Positions 8,667-16,434 of a DNA stretch of 64,000 nucleotides are shown piece after piece. The position numbers and the translations under genes were made by a program. Below the pieces are notes generated by a model. It did not search any database. It was given only the letters and a program-made list of their open reading frames with translations, and was not told the origin of the DNA. This stretch comes from Marinibacterium sp050389775 (GTDB taxonomy: Bacteria > Pseudomonadota > Alphaproteobacteria > Rhodobacterales > Rhodobacteraceae), in NCBI RefSeq assembly GCF_050389775.1, contig NZ_CP177152.1, forward strand, positions 34,166 to 98,165, given 5' to 3'. Position 1 is the first letter of the stretch; every line of letters begins with the position of its first letter.

Positions 8667-9254
8667 TTAGCTGATTGACTTAAGGTGGGGCAGAGCGCCC
8701 GCCGAAAACACAGAGACTTTCTCGGGGTCGTTCATCGTCTTGGCCAGAAGCAACCCGCCCTGGATAAGACCGATGATTACCTCAGCCGCTTTGTTTCTGT
8801 CGATTTCCGGGATCACATCTGACTGTATAAGCTCATCGACAATGCTCTCGATAGGATCGCTCCAGTCGACAAGCGCCTTTCGGATCGTACGCCGTACGGC
8901 GTCATTTGCGCCACTAAGCTCAAGCGTCATGTTTCCGATAAGGCACCCTTGGGCAAATCCACGGTTTGATTTCCAGGAATTGTTTGCGGCTTTGGGAACA
9001 TCGAACAAGGCCAGAAGCTTGTCTTCGGGCGCAAGATTCGATTTTGCGATGTCATGGAACGCCTGAGCAAACCCATCGGCATATTGTTCGATGACGTTCA
9101 CAAGTAGGTCCGTCTTGGACGGGAAGAAATGATAGAACGTGCCCTTATTGACCGACGCGGACGAACAAATTTCGTTTGTGCCCACGGCGGTAAAGCCTTT
9201 TTCCAGGAACAGCTCAGTTGCCGTCTCAATCAGTGTGTCTCGGGTCGCGCTCAT
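8667..9254 (-). CDS. TetR-family repressor of the AhpD/HAD unit
   Basis: 195 residues from ATG 9254 (MSATRDTLIETATELF). The DNA-binding domain shows EKGFTAVGTNEICSSASV then KGTFYHFFPSKTDLL, a well-preserved HTH. The longer frame start at 9290 would lie inside the operator, so the shorter start is preferred. The gene has its own operator copy 22 bp upstream, which points to autoregulation, and the same site precedes the AhpD-like gene downstream. The inducing ligand is probably an electrophile or oxidant, by analogy with related TetR/AhpD pairs. Confidence 0.9.
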   Translation of the reverse strand: MSATRDTLIETATELFLEKGFTAVGTNEICSSASVNKGTFYHFFPSKTDLLVNVIEQYADGFAQAFHDIAKSNLAPEDKLLALFDVPKAANNSWKSNRGFAQGCLIGNMTLELSGANDAVRRTIRKALVDWSDPIESIVDELIQSDVIPEIDRNKAAEVIIGLIQGGLLLAKTMNDPEKVSVFSAGALPHLKSIS

Positions 9255-9275
9255 GATGGCATACCTACGCTTTAC

Positions 9276-9289
9276 TGACCGGTCGGTCA
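9276..9289. promoter_or_regulatory. TetR-type operator before the tetR gene
   Basis: TGACCGGTCGGTCA, the classical palindromic site of many TetR regulators. It lies 22 bp upstream of the chosen tetR start and is matched at 13 of 14 positions by 8608-8621. Confidence 0.8.
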
Positions 9290-9887
9290 AGTGAAGGCTT
9301 CAAAAAATTTCAAATCCCGACGTGCAGGCGTGACATGAAACCACAACGAACGAGACCCTCCGTACGAGATCAGACCCTCGTGTCTAAATTCATCTGGCGA
9401 TGTACAGTTGGCGGCGACGTTTGAGAAGCTGCCGCGCTGTATCGTAGGCATGGAGGCGTGTTTGAGCGCACACTTTGTCAACCGAACACTGCGCGAGATG
9501 GGATTTTAGCCTCGCATCACCTCATTGGGGACCCAATGCGATCGCTTCGGCGGTAGTCTTGTGGTTGGACGATAAACGCCGTCAGTTAGATCCTTCGAAA
9601 GAGGCGGCACCAGGTTGACCGGTGCCGGCAGTTTTTCGTCCACAGGGAGGAGATAGAAGGCGAAATTGTGTTGTATAGCAGCAGCTTATGACAAAGCGCA
9701 CAATCACGCTAATGGAGTTGCGCGGGAATGGGTAGCTCGATCCAACGTCCGACGTTCGGACTCAGCAGGTTAGACCGATCCACTTCACCCCATGTTCACC
9801 CTGCCAACAGTTCGAAAGCGCCAGGGTGCTCATTCTTACATCGCCAACGTTGCTACGCGTTCTCCGAAGCGACCCGGAAAACCAATT
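9290..9887. other. Gene-poor stretch with an IS110 scrap
   Basis: No intact gene is visible in these 598 bp. The one recognisable item is a short IS110-type transposase piece on the + strand (listed separately). The rest, up to the end of the SDR gene at 9888, shows no coding pattern I can support. Confidence 0.5.
9396..9509 (+). pseudogene. IS110-family transposase fragment
   Basis: One frame reads FEKLPRCIVGMEACLSAHFV, then NRTLREMGF before TAG at 9507-9509. This resembles the N-terminal DEDD-domain motif of IS110 transposases (LPPCLVGMEACxxAH). Nothing before or after continues the gene, so it is a scrap left by an earlier insertion. Confidence 0.6.
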
Positions 9888-10655
9888 CTACGCTTCCACA
9901 CTCATCCCAATTGCGGCGCGACCCTCTTCTGTTTTGAGGGAGAAGTCGGTTCCGAGCCATTGGTCGGCGTCCGGTGTCGTGAGGTATTCGATGGCTTTGG
10001 CGACCCAGTCGGCCGAGATGTGTCGCTTCCATGGGATCTGGCTTACCGGGTTGATGCCAGATGCCGCGATCTCACGCTGTATTTGGGTGGCGACGGTGCC
10101 GGGGGAGAGGCCGACGACACGCACGCCTTGCGCGCCATATTCTTTATGCGCGACGCCGGTCAAGCCGAGGACGCCGGCCTTGGTGGCGCAGTAATGCGAC
10201 CAGCCTTCGAGGAACGAGTTCGCAGCCCCCGAGCTGATGTTTACAATCGTTCCGCCGCCTGTGTTGATCATGGCGGGAATGGCATAGCGTAGCCCGTGGT
10301 AGACGCCTTTGAGGTTTGTATCGACCATGCCGCCCCAGGCTTCGGGGTCGCTGTCAGCGATGCGGGCGATAGGGTCCATTTGGCCTGCATTGTTCACGTA
10401 GAGATCGAGCCCGCCGCAGTCGGCAACGGTCGCTTCGATGGTGGCGGCGACGGCTTTGTGGTCGGCCACATCCAGCGTGCGGGCGACGGCTTTTCCACCG
10501 CCCGCAACGATCTCGCCCGCGATGCGGTCGATATGGGATGTGCTGCGCGCGGTCAGAACAACAGTCCATCTCGCGGCGGCGAGGTGGCGCGCGGCGGCCT
10601 CGCCGATGCCGCGGCTCGCGCCGGTGATGATGGCGGTTTTGGGAAGAGCATTCAT
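9888..10655 (-). CDS. Short-chain dehydrogenase/reductase (SDR)
   Basis: 255 residues. The cofactor motif TGASRGIG lies at residues 11-18, NNAG follows in mid-protein, and the catalytic Ser...Tyr-x3-Lys is seen as NISSGAANS and YCATK. A classical SDR oxidoreductase using NAD(P)H; substrate not predictable. It is clearly paralogous to the SDR at the right end of the window, sharing GAANSFLEGWSHYCA and ASGINPVSQIPW. A yceI stump lies directly upstream, mirroring the right-hand locus in inverted orientation. Confidence 0.9.
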   Translation of the reverse strand: MNALPKTAIITGASRGIGEAAARHLAAARWTVVLTARSTSHIDRIAGEIVAGGGKAVARTLDVADHKAVAATIEATVADCGGLDLYVNNAGQMDPIARIADSDPEAWGGMVDTNLKGVYHGLRYAIPAMINTGGGTIVNISSGAANSFLEGWSHYCATKAGVLGLTGVAHKEYGAQGVRVVGLSPGTVATQIQREIAASGINPVSQIPWKRHISADWVAKAIEYLTTPDADQWLGTDFSLKTEEGRAAIGMSVEA

Positions 10656-10684
10656 GATCTTATCCTTTCTTTGAACAGGTTGGG

Positions 10685-10867
10685 TCAGTTGGTCCGCGTG
10701 GCGACAAGATCGACACGGACGCGCACTTCTTGCGCGACGGCGTCCTGTCCATCACCGATCTGGAAGAGGGCGCGGTCAAAGGCCGTGGTGGCCGCGACGG
10801 TGGCGGTGTCGTCTTCGATGAGGATCGTGCCGGACAAGGCGACCGGGTGCGTCACGCCGCGCAAGAT
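10685..10867 (-). pseudogene. YceI-family protein, C-terminal stump
   Basis: On the minus strand the frame reads ILRGVTHPVALSGTI, then ends RVRVDLVATRTN with a stop at 10685-10687. This is the C-terminal half of a YceI-like lipid-binding protein (the LRGVTxPV motif). The 5' half is missing: at about 10,867 the sequence changes into a remnant of the strawberry-notch gene on the other strand. The order yceI then SDR is the same as at 62740-64000. Confidence 0.75.
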
Positions 10868-10869
10868 CG

Positions 10870-11410
10870 CGGCCTGCTCCTACGCCGGGTTCCAGGAGAT
10901 GACTGGTCTGACCCTCGATGAGGCAAATGGCACGATGAAAGGAAACTCGCCGCTGATCCAATAGTTCCTGAACCGCTGTCTGGCACTCCGGATCGACATG
11001 CAGGACGCAATTCTTGATGCCTTCGGCGGGTTTCTTTCCGCCATCATCGAGGATGCGCGCCAGGCGGGCACGCTCGATGTCGGCCTCGAGATCCTGCGGG
11101 CCGAGAAGTTCGAGATCATCGACCGCAAGGTCATTCTTCGAGCATGAGGCGACGGGGGGCGGCAGCCACCGCTCCGACTGCTGAGCGCACCGACCGCAAC
11201 GATCCTCTGACCACCGAGATCCTCGCGCTTTCCGAATTCCCGAATTCGCACTGGGAAGAAGTCGAAGACAGGATGAAGGCGATGGGCTGTTTTACGGAGG
11301 TGATCCAGTGGAAGACACGGGTGTTCATCCCAGTGGATGGCATCGACGTTCTTTCGCGGGTTCTCGCCGAGCATCCGGTTGGCGCCAGCGCCGCGGATGC
11401 CGCCGCATGA
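10870..11410 (+). pseudogene. Strawberry-notch helicase, decayed C-terminal remnant
   Basis: Three pieces align in order with the C-terminus of the 1418-residue protein at 42242-46498. SYAGFQEMTGLTL...PLIQ is followed by an in-frame TAG at 10962-10964; then comes FLNRCLALRIDMQDAI to AGTLDVGLEILRAEKFE with a stop at 11145. After a frame change and a deletion, DRMKAMGCFTEVIQWKTRVF runs to 11410 (compare GLKAMGCFTEIIAFQLRVF). The last piece ends by overlapping the next gene's ATG (ATGA), the normal operon spacing, so the original gene once led into the toprim gene. Confidence 0.8.
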
Positions 11411-12453
11411 ACGCGCGGCGCAGCATCGTAAACCTCTCGGCCGATCTCGCAGACCGGGTCGAGAGTTTCTGCTGCCAGTATTTCCCCGAGGGGCGCAAGC
11501 AGGGCAACTATTGGCAGGTTGGTGATACGTCCGGTGCAAGAGGCCGGAGCCTCGCCGTCCGGCTCCAAGCGCAGGGTGGGCGCAAAGCCAGATCCTGGGC
11601 CGACTATTCGACGGGGCAATATGGCGATCTGATCGACCTGCTGCATGAACGGCTCGGATCGGTCACACTCAAAGAGACGCTGAGGGAGACCCAGTCTTTC
11701 CTCGACGAGGCCCCCTGCCCTACCGTACCTCGTGACACCCGAAAGGATGAGCGCCCGGATGCAGCCTCCAGCAACCGCATCGCGCGGGCGCGGGAACTAT
11801 TCGCGGCAGGCAAACCGGTGCTTGGCACATTGGCCGCCACCTATCTTCGGGTGCGCGGGATCACACGGCTTGGACCTGCCCTCCGTTATCACCCGCATGT
11901 TTTCCTGCGGCGGGGCGAGGACGACGCCGATCCGCCGCAAAGGACCCCTGCCCTGCTGGCAAAGATCACCGGCAATCGGGGCCAGATCACCGGCTGCGCG
12001 CGCACCTATCTTGACCCGTCCACGGGCGGCTTGGCCGCGACCGAGAGCCCGAAAAGGATCCTTGGGCAGCTGCACGGCCATGCCATCCGCTTCTGGTCCG
12101 GCACTTCTCGCGTTGATCTCATCGTCGGCGAAGGTCTCGAGAACACCCTCTCGGTCGGCACAGCTCTCCCCGAGTTCGACCTCGCCTCCTGTCTCACCGC
12201 CACCCATCTGGGCCTCTTCAACCCGCCGCCGGAGATCAAGCGCATCTGGATCGCCAGGGACAACGACGAGGCTGGACGTAATGCATCAAAGAGATTGCGT
12301 AACCAACTGGAATCGCTTGGAATTACCTGCGGTGGCCTTGTGCCGCAGTTGGGCGATTTCAACGACGATTTGCGGGCATTTGGCAGAGATGCGCTACGCC
12401 GGTCCCTGCTCAATGCCATGAAAGCGCAAGGTCTGGAGATCCAGGACGGGTGA
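11407..12453 (+). CDS. Toprim-domain protein (plasmid primase-like)
   Basis: 348 residues from ATG 11407, overlapping the preceding stop by ATGA. The C-terminal half has toprim signatures: IVGEGLENTLSVG (Glu motif) and WIARDNDEAGRNA (the DxD-like acidic motif). The N-terminus has CCQYFPEGRKQGNYWQVGD and WADYSTGQYGDLIDL, which recur in plasmid and phage toprim proteins that lack a full DnaG architecture. Probable role in primer synthesis or DNA processing for plasmid replication or transfer; the catalytic activity is inferred. Confidence 0.8.
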   Translation: MNARRSIVNLSADLADRVESFCCQYFPEGRKQGNYWQVGDTSGARGRSLAVRLQAQGGRKARSWADYSTGQYGDLIDLLHERLGSVTLKETLRETQSFLDEAPCPTVPRDTRKDERPDAASSNRIARARELFAAGKPVLGTLAATYLRVRGITRLGPALRYHPHVFLRRGEDDADPPQRTPALLAKITGNRGQITGCARTYLDPSTGGLAATESPKRILGQLHGHAIRFWSGTSRVDLIVGEGLENTLSVGTALPEFDLASCLTATHLGLFNPPPEIKRIWIARDNDEAGRNASKRLRNQLESLGITCGGLVPQLGDFNDDLRAFGRDALRRSLLNAMKAQGLEIQDG

Positions 12454-12611
12454 GCGCCAGTCTCCCCGGTGATGCCGGACAGGGCAAAGGTTCCGCAGGT
12501 TCGATCTGATCCCGTTTGGATAAGGGGAGCGATGAACCGGCGGGTCGGGGCAGAGTGCCCCTCGCCCGGGCAGCAATGCGCCCCGAACCAGAAAATTCCC
12601 CTGCCCCTTCA

Positions 12612-12626
12612 GGCCATTCCTCGCGG
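12612..12626 (+). repeat. 15-bp leader repeat, copy 1
   Basis: GGCCATTCCTCGCGG, 121 bp before the DUF2493 start. The identical 15-mer occurs at 14587-14601, 110 bp before a DUF736 start, and both are followed 30-40 bp later by a CTCCGCT-containing stretch. Function unknown; a shared leader or regulatory site is plausible. Confidence 0.5.
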
Positions 12627-12747
12627 GACCAATTTTCCGGCCCGGGTCACATTCTCCGCTTCGCTCCGATCCTGACGGATGCGGACCGGTCGCCGCCGGT
12701 CCTGGTATCGCCCCATCCAAATCGGATCAGATCAAAGGAACCAGACA

Positions 12748-13659
12748 ATGCCCCATCAGACAGACATCCCCGAGGAAACCGGCGTAACCTCCGCCATCCT
12801 CGACCATCTCGCACTTCACGGCGTAACGCCCGGGGCCGGCGAGACCGATCATCGCTCCCTGCCCCAGCCTGACGAGGTCGAGCTCGCCATGGCGACACTC
12901 TTTGACACCACCATCGGCCTCCTCACGGGCAGCCAGTTGGAGGACAATCTCGAAGAGATGCTCTGGTCCCTCACCTCGATCTTCCATCGCAGGCTGACCC
13001 ATATCCAGAAGCTTCTCGACGACAACGAATTCGAGGTCCGGGAAAGCCTGGCCATCCAGGACGGCTCCGAGGTCGCCTCGGTCGAACTCGAACGCCTCCA
13101 GATGATCGGGCTGAAGCTCTGGGACCATCGCGACGCTTTCGAGCAGATGCGCGATCTGGCCGTAGACCACTTCTCGGCCGCCACCGGTTCACCCTGGCTG
13201 CCCCGCACCGGATCCAAGGTCTCGCATCGCGGCCTCACCTCCGCCGTGGTGGACAGCCGGGCCTATCTCTCGGCCAAGCGCCGCAAAGAGACCGAGGTGC
13301 ACTGCCCCGAAGGCACACGGATCGCGTTTTCGGGCGGGGACTATCAGGCCTACGATCTGATCTGGTCCGTCCTCGATGCCACCCGCGCCAAATACCCCGA
13401 CATGGTGCTCTTGCATGGCGGCACGCCCAAGGGTGCCGAGATGATCGCGGCCCGTTGGGCAGATACGCGCGGTGTCACCCAGGTGGTGTTCAAGCCCGAC
13501 TGGAAGAGCCACGGCAATGCGGCCTCCTTCAAACGCAACGACAAGATGCTCGAGACGATGCCGCAGGGTCTGATCGCCACGCCAGGTTCGGGCATCACCG
13601 AGAACATCATCGACAAGGCCCGCAAGCTCGGGATCCGCATCAAGAGGATCGGGGCTTAG
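12748..13659 (+). CDS. DUF2493 (SLOG-like) domain protein, copy 1
   Basis: 303 residues from ATG 12748 (MPHQTDIPEE). The N-terminal two thirds are helical and acidic. The DUF2493 domain occupies the C-terminus: GTRIAFSGGDYQAYD, LLHGGTPKGAEMIAARWA, then VVFKPDWKSHG. DUF2493 is a Rossmann-like fold related to the SLOG nucleotide/ligand-sensing superfamily; no enzyme activity is established for it. A paralogue with the same domain order is at 50970-51899, and these proteins are common on alphaproteobacterial plasmids. Confidence 0.85.
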   Translation: MPHQTDIPEETGVTSAILDHLALHGVTPGAGETDHRSLPQPDEVELAMATLFDTTIGLLTGSQLEDNLEEMLWSLTSIFHRRLTHIQKLLDDNEFEVRESLAIQDGSEVASVELERLQMIGLKLWDHRDAFEQMRDLAVDHFSAATGSPWLPRTGSKVSHRGLTSAVVDSRAYLSAKRRKETEVHCPEGTRIAFSGGDYQAYDLIWSVLDATRAKYPDMVLLHGGTPKGAEMIAARWADTRGVTQVVFKPDWKSHGNAASFKRNDKMLETMPQGLIATPGSGITENIIDKARKLGIRIKRIGA

Positions 13660-13780
13660 GCCCCGGTTCTACCATGACATCAGTCAGAGCGCACTGTACG
13701 GTTCGCTCTATGAGTTCGCAGAGGTGCGCAGTTCTGCGTGATTTGGTCGGTCAGACTGCTGAGTGTGTGGATGAGTATTT

Positions 13781-14116
13781 CTAGCTGGTCGCTGTCGCGG
13801 GCCTTCCTGAAGCCGCGTGACGCTCTCGTCGTCCCGCGATCAGCGGGATGTTTGCCGAAAGGCACCCCATGTCGGCCAGGAAACTGACGAGTGCGACGAT
13901 CGTCTTGAACTCGCGCAATTTGAAGACGCTACGGCTCGTGACAAGCAACTTCGCGTCTTGGCCATCCTCCGCCACCGCGTGCACGGCCCAGGAGCCATAC
14001 CAACTATTATGGCGTTTCTCGGCAGTCTGGTTGCAGATTACCTCGATGAGGTAGCCATCTGAGAGCAGATCGCGCAGGCCATCCTCGGTGACCACATTCG
14101 GTGTTGCGCCGTCCAA
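13781..14116 (-). CDS. Hypothetical plasmid protein
   Basis: 111 residues, with coding-like composition: DLLSDGYLIEVICNQ, GSWAVHAVAEDGQDAKLLV, VFKLREFKTIVALVSFL. The mixed beta/alpha pattern resembles small plasmid-borne proteins that I cannot name. It runs opposite to its neighbours DUF2493 and DUF736. No signal peptide or membrane segment is apparent. Confidence 0.55.
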   Translation of the reverse strand: MDGATPNVVTEDGLRDLLSDGYLIEVICNQTAEKRHNSWYGSWAVHAVAEDGQDAKLLVTSRSVFKLREFKTIVALVSFLADMGCLSANIPLIAGRRERHAASGRPATATS

Positions 14117-14711
14117 CAGCTTATCCTCTTCACTTATGCCGGCACGTATCGGGATTGGAGCGGGCCCAAGCTTCTACCTGATCTTCCGAGTCGCATGCGT
14201 CGTTGCTCAGTTTAGCAATGCCATACGGGACATCCTCGAAGTCCGCAACGCCACGGGGATTGAGACCGTCGGGGACAGATGCGCGTGTCCTCGCCCTAGC
14301 ATTTCATCTTCTTCAGCCTGTCAGATCACTTTCTGCTTGAGGCCCTGGCAACTCCATCGAGGATCGGAACACTGGCCGGTGTTGCGTTGCGACGGGTCGT
14401 GGTGTGTATCGAAAGATCAGGCGTGACTGTGCAAGGGAAGCTTCGGCGTTCTTGGCTTTCGGCTGTTCACCCAGTTTCCTTCGTGGCCACCGCTCTTCTC
14501 CTTTTGTCTGAGTTGCATGACATGCTGGTCGCAGCTGTCGTCCCGTCCACAAAGGTTGTCGACGATCTTTTTCCCCTGACCCTGCGGGCCATTCCTCGCG
14601 GAGCAAAAAGACCGGCGCCTGCCCCTCTCCGCTACGCTTCGCCTTCGGTGTGGCCGAGCCTTGGCCAGCTGCAAGGTGACCATCATTGCAACGCAAAAAA
14701 GGAGAAGAGCA
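14117..14711. other. Non-coding stretch before DUF736
   Basis: No supportable gene in these 595 bp. The right half carries the second copy of the 15-bp leader repeat (14587-14601) and ends with AAGGAGAAGAGCA just before the DUF736 ATG, a good ribosome binding site. The left half shows nothing recognisable. Confidence 0.5.
14587..14601 (+). repeat. 15-bp leader repeat, copy 2
   Basis: GGCCATTCCTCGCGG, identical to 12612-12626, lying 110 bp upstream of the DUF736 gene. Confidence 0.5.
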
Positions 14712-15050
14712 ATGACCACGAACTGCATCAAATTCACCAGCACCGACATCGAAACCGCCAAGGGCGTCGGTTCCATTTCGACCCTGACCTTCGACCTCGA
14801 CATCACGGTCGAACCCGTCGCAAGCTCGAACCCGATGGCTCCCACGCACCGCGTCCTCGGCCGCTCCCCGCGCGGCAAACTGGTCGAGTGCGGCGGCATC
14901 TGGAAGAAGCAGAACAAGGAGACCGGCGCCGACTACTACACGCTGACCATCCGCGACCACGGCATCAACGCCAACCTCGGCAAGGCCGCGAACCAGGACG
15001 ATCTGTCCCTGCAGGCGGTTATTCCCTGGGGGCCGAAAGACGCCGCCTAA
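14712..15050 (+). CDS. DUF736 family protein
   Basis: 112 residues from ATG 14712, with AAGGAG about ten bases upstream. The family core is visible: GKLVECGGIWKKQNKETG, then ADYYTLTIRDHGINANL. DUF736 proteins are small, plasmid-associated and of unknown function, often near repABC or transfer genes. A protein with two such domains lies at 47221-47946. Confidence 0.85.
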   Translation: MTTNCIKFTSTDIETAKGVGSISTLTFDLDITVEPVASSNPMAPTHRVLGRSPRGKLVECGGIWKKQNKETGADYYTLTIRDHGINANLGKAANQDDLSLQAVIPWGPKDAA

Positions 15051-15085
15051 GCGAAGGGTTGGTGGGGGTTCGCCTCTGCCAACCC

Positions 15086-15101
15086 GTTTACAACTGTAAA
15101 C
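15086..15101. promoter_or_regulatory. parS-like palindrome upstream of repA
   Basis: GTTTACAACTGTAAAC: 7-bp perfect arms around AC. It fits the GTT...AAC 16-bp outline of repABC centromere sites. An identical copy lies inside repB (16625-16640) and a variant at the end of repB (17368-17391). Probably the binding site of the RepB (ParB-like) protein. Confidence 0.75.
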
Positions 15102-15170
15102 TCCAGAGTAAGCCCGGTCCGTGTATGTAGTCTCTTCATGCTTCACTAGACACTATATAGAGGAAAAATC

Positions 15171-15201
15171 TTGACTTAGCGCCGTGAATCACGGCTTTTA
15201 T
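15171..15201 (+). promoter_or_regulatory. Probable repABC promoter with internal operator palindrome
   Basis: TTGACT (15171-15176) and TTTTAT (15196-15201) are spaced by 19 bp, 48 bp before the repA start. The spacer contains GCCGTGAATCACGGC, a 7-bp inverted repeat around one base, well placed for autorepression by RepA. Promoter strength is uncertain because of the long spacer. Confidence 0.5.
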
Positions 15202-15249
15202 CCCCAAGTGGCGTGAAAAAGGCCATATTTTAGATTTTGGGGCAACTAG

Positions 15250-16434
15250 ATGATTCCTGTGACACCACTGGCCAACGAGAAGCCTTCAGCGCTCGCGACA
15301 GATATTTCCGAGCGGTTGAATGCTGCCATCCGGGAGCACCTTCTTTCAGCTTTTGCCCCAGATAGCGCCAAAACGCTACGGTCTTTTTCGGCACCTGAGG
15401 CGGCAGAACTTCTTGGGGTCTCCGGTCAGTTCATGCGAAAGGTGCACTCAGAGGGAACGATCCCAGAGCCGGAGGATGTTCGTGGAGGGCGGCGCTATTA
15501 CACGGCGCAAGAGATATGGGATGCACGCGAGATCCTAGAGAAGTCATCACGAAAGAAAGGACGCTATCTGCCGCGTCGGTTTGGTGATGAGAAACTGCAA
15601 ATATGGCAGTTGATGAACTTCAAGGGCGGATCAAGCAAGAGCACCACGAGTATCCATCTTGCGCATTATTTCGCGCTACGCGGCTATCGAGTGTTGGTCG
15701 TTGACCTTGATCCTCAGGGATCACTCACGTCCATGTGCGGTATCAGCCCGGAAATCGAGTTTGATGGGCTGACTGTCTATGACGCGATCCGCTATGACGA
15801 TCCGGTCAGCATGGCCGATGTCGTTGTTCCCACTTACTTCCCGGGGCTTTCGATTGCGCCGTCGCGCCTCATGCTATCTGAGTTCGAGACTGAATCTGCA
15901 GTCCATTCGAACCCCGACCAGCCGTTCTTTACGCGGATCCGCAATGCATTGTCCCAAGTTGAGGATGATTTCGACCTTGTCTTGATGGACAGTCCGCCCC
16001 AGTTGGGCTTCTTGACCATCGCTGGAATGGCCGCAGCGAGTTCTCTGATTGTACCTCTAACGCCCTCGATGTTGGACGTTTCGTCGACCGCTCAGTTCCT
16101 CGAACTCGCCGGGGCCTACATGGGGGTGATCGAGGATGCTGGCGCGACGCTGCAGTATGATCACTTCAAGTTCCTGATCACTCGGGATGAGCCGACGGAT
16201 GTTCCCTCACAGCAGCTGACCTCGTTTATGCGTGCGCTATTCCAAGACCGCGTCATGTCTGCGACCGCTCTCAAGAGCACTGCAATCAGTGACGCGACCA
16301 TGCTCAAGCAGTCCATCTATGAGGTTGTACGCTCGGAAATGACCCGCGCGACCTACGATCGCGCGAAAGGTTCGATGGATGCTGTAGGACAGGAAGTGGA
16401 AGTCATGATCCACCAATCATGGGGGCGTAAATAA
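15250..16434 (+). CDS. repA: RepA, ParA-type partition ATPase of the repABC replicon
   Basis: 394 residues. An N-terminal helix-turn-helix region around residues 40-85 (APEAAELLGVSGQFMRKVH) binds DNA for autoregulation. The Walker-type ATPase follows with deviant P-loop KGGSSKST from Lys125, VDLDPQGSL, and LVLMDSPPQLG. RepA partners RepB in plasmid segregation and represses the operon. Its stop overlaps the repB start by one base (TAATG). Confidence 0.95.
   Translation: MIPVTPLANEKPSALATDISERLNAAIREHLLSAFAPDSAKTLRSFSAPEAAELLGVSGQFMRKVHSEGTIPEPEDVRGGRRYYTAQEIWDAREILEKSSRKKGRYLPRRFGDEKLQIWQLMNFKGGSSKSTTSIHLAHYFALRGYRVLVVDLDPQGSLTSMCGISPEIEFDGLTVYDAIRYDDPVSMADVVVPTYFPGLSIAPSRLMLSEFETESAVHSNPDQPFFTRIRNALSQVEDDFDLVLMDSPPQLGFLTIAGMAAASSLIVPLTPSMLDVSSTAQFLELAGAYMGVIEDAGATLQYDHFKFLITRDEPTDVPSQQLTSFMRALFQDRVMSATALKSTAISDATMLKQSIYEVVRSEMTRATYDRAKGSMDAVGQEVEVMIHQSWGRK

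Noticed and set aside
14313..15146. 277-codon minus-strand frame across the DUF736 gene
   Set aside because: Covers DUF736 in antisense; sequence is low-complexity and without motifs.
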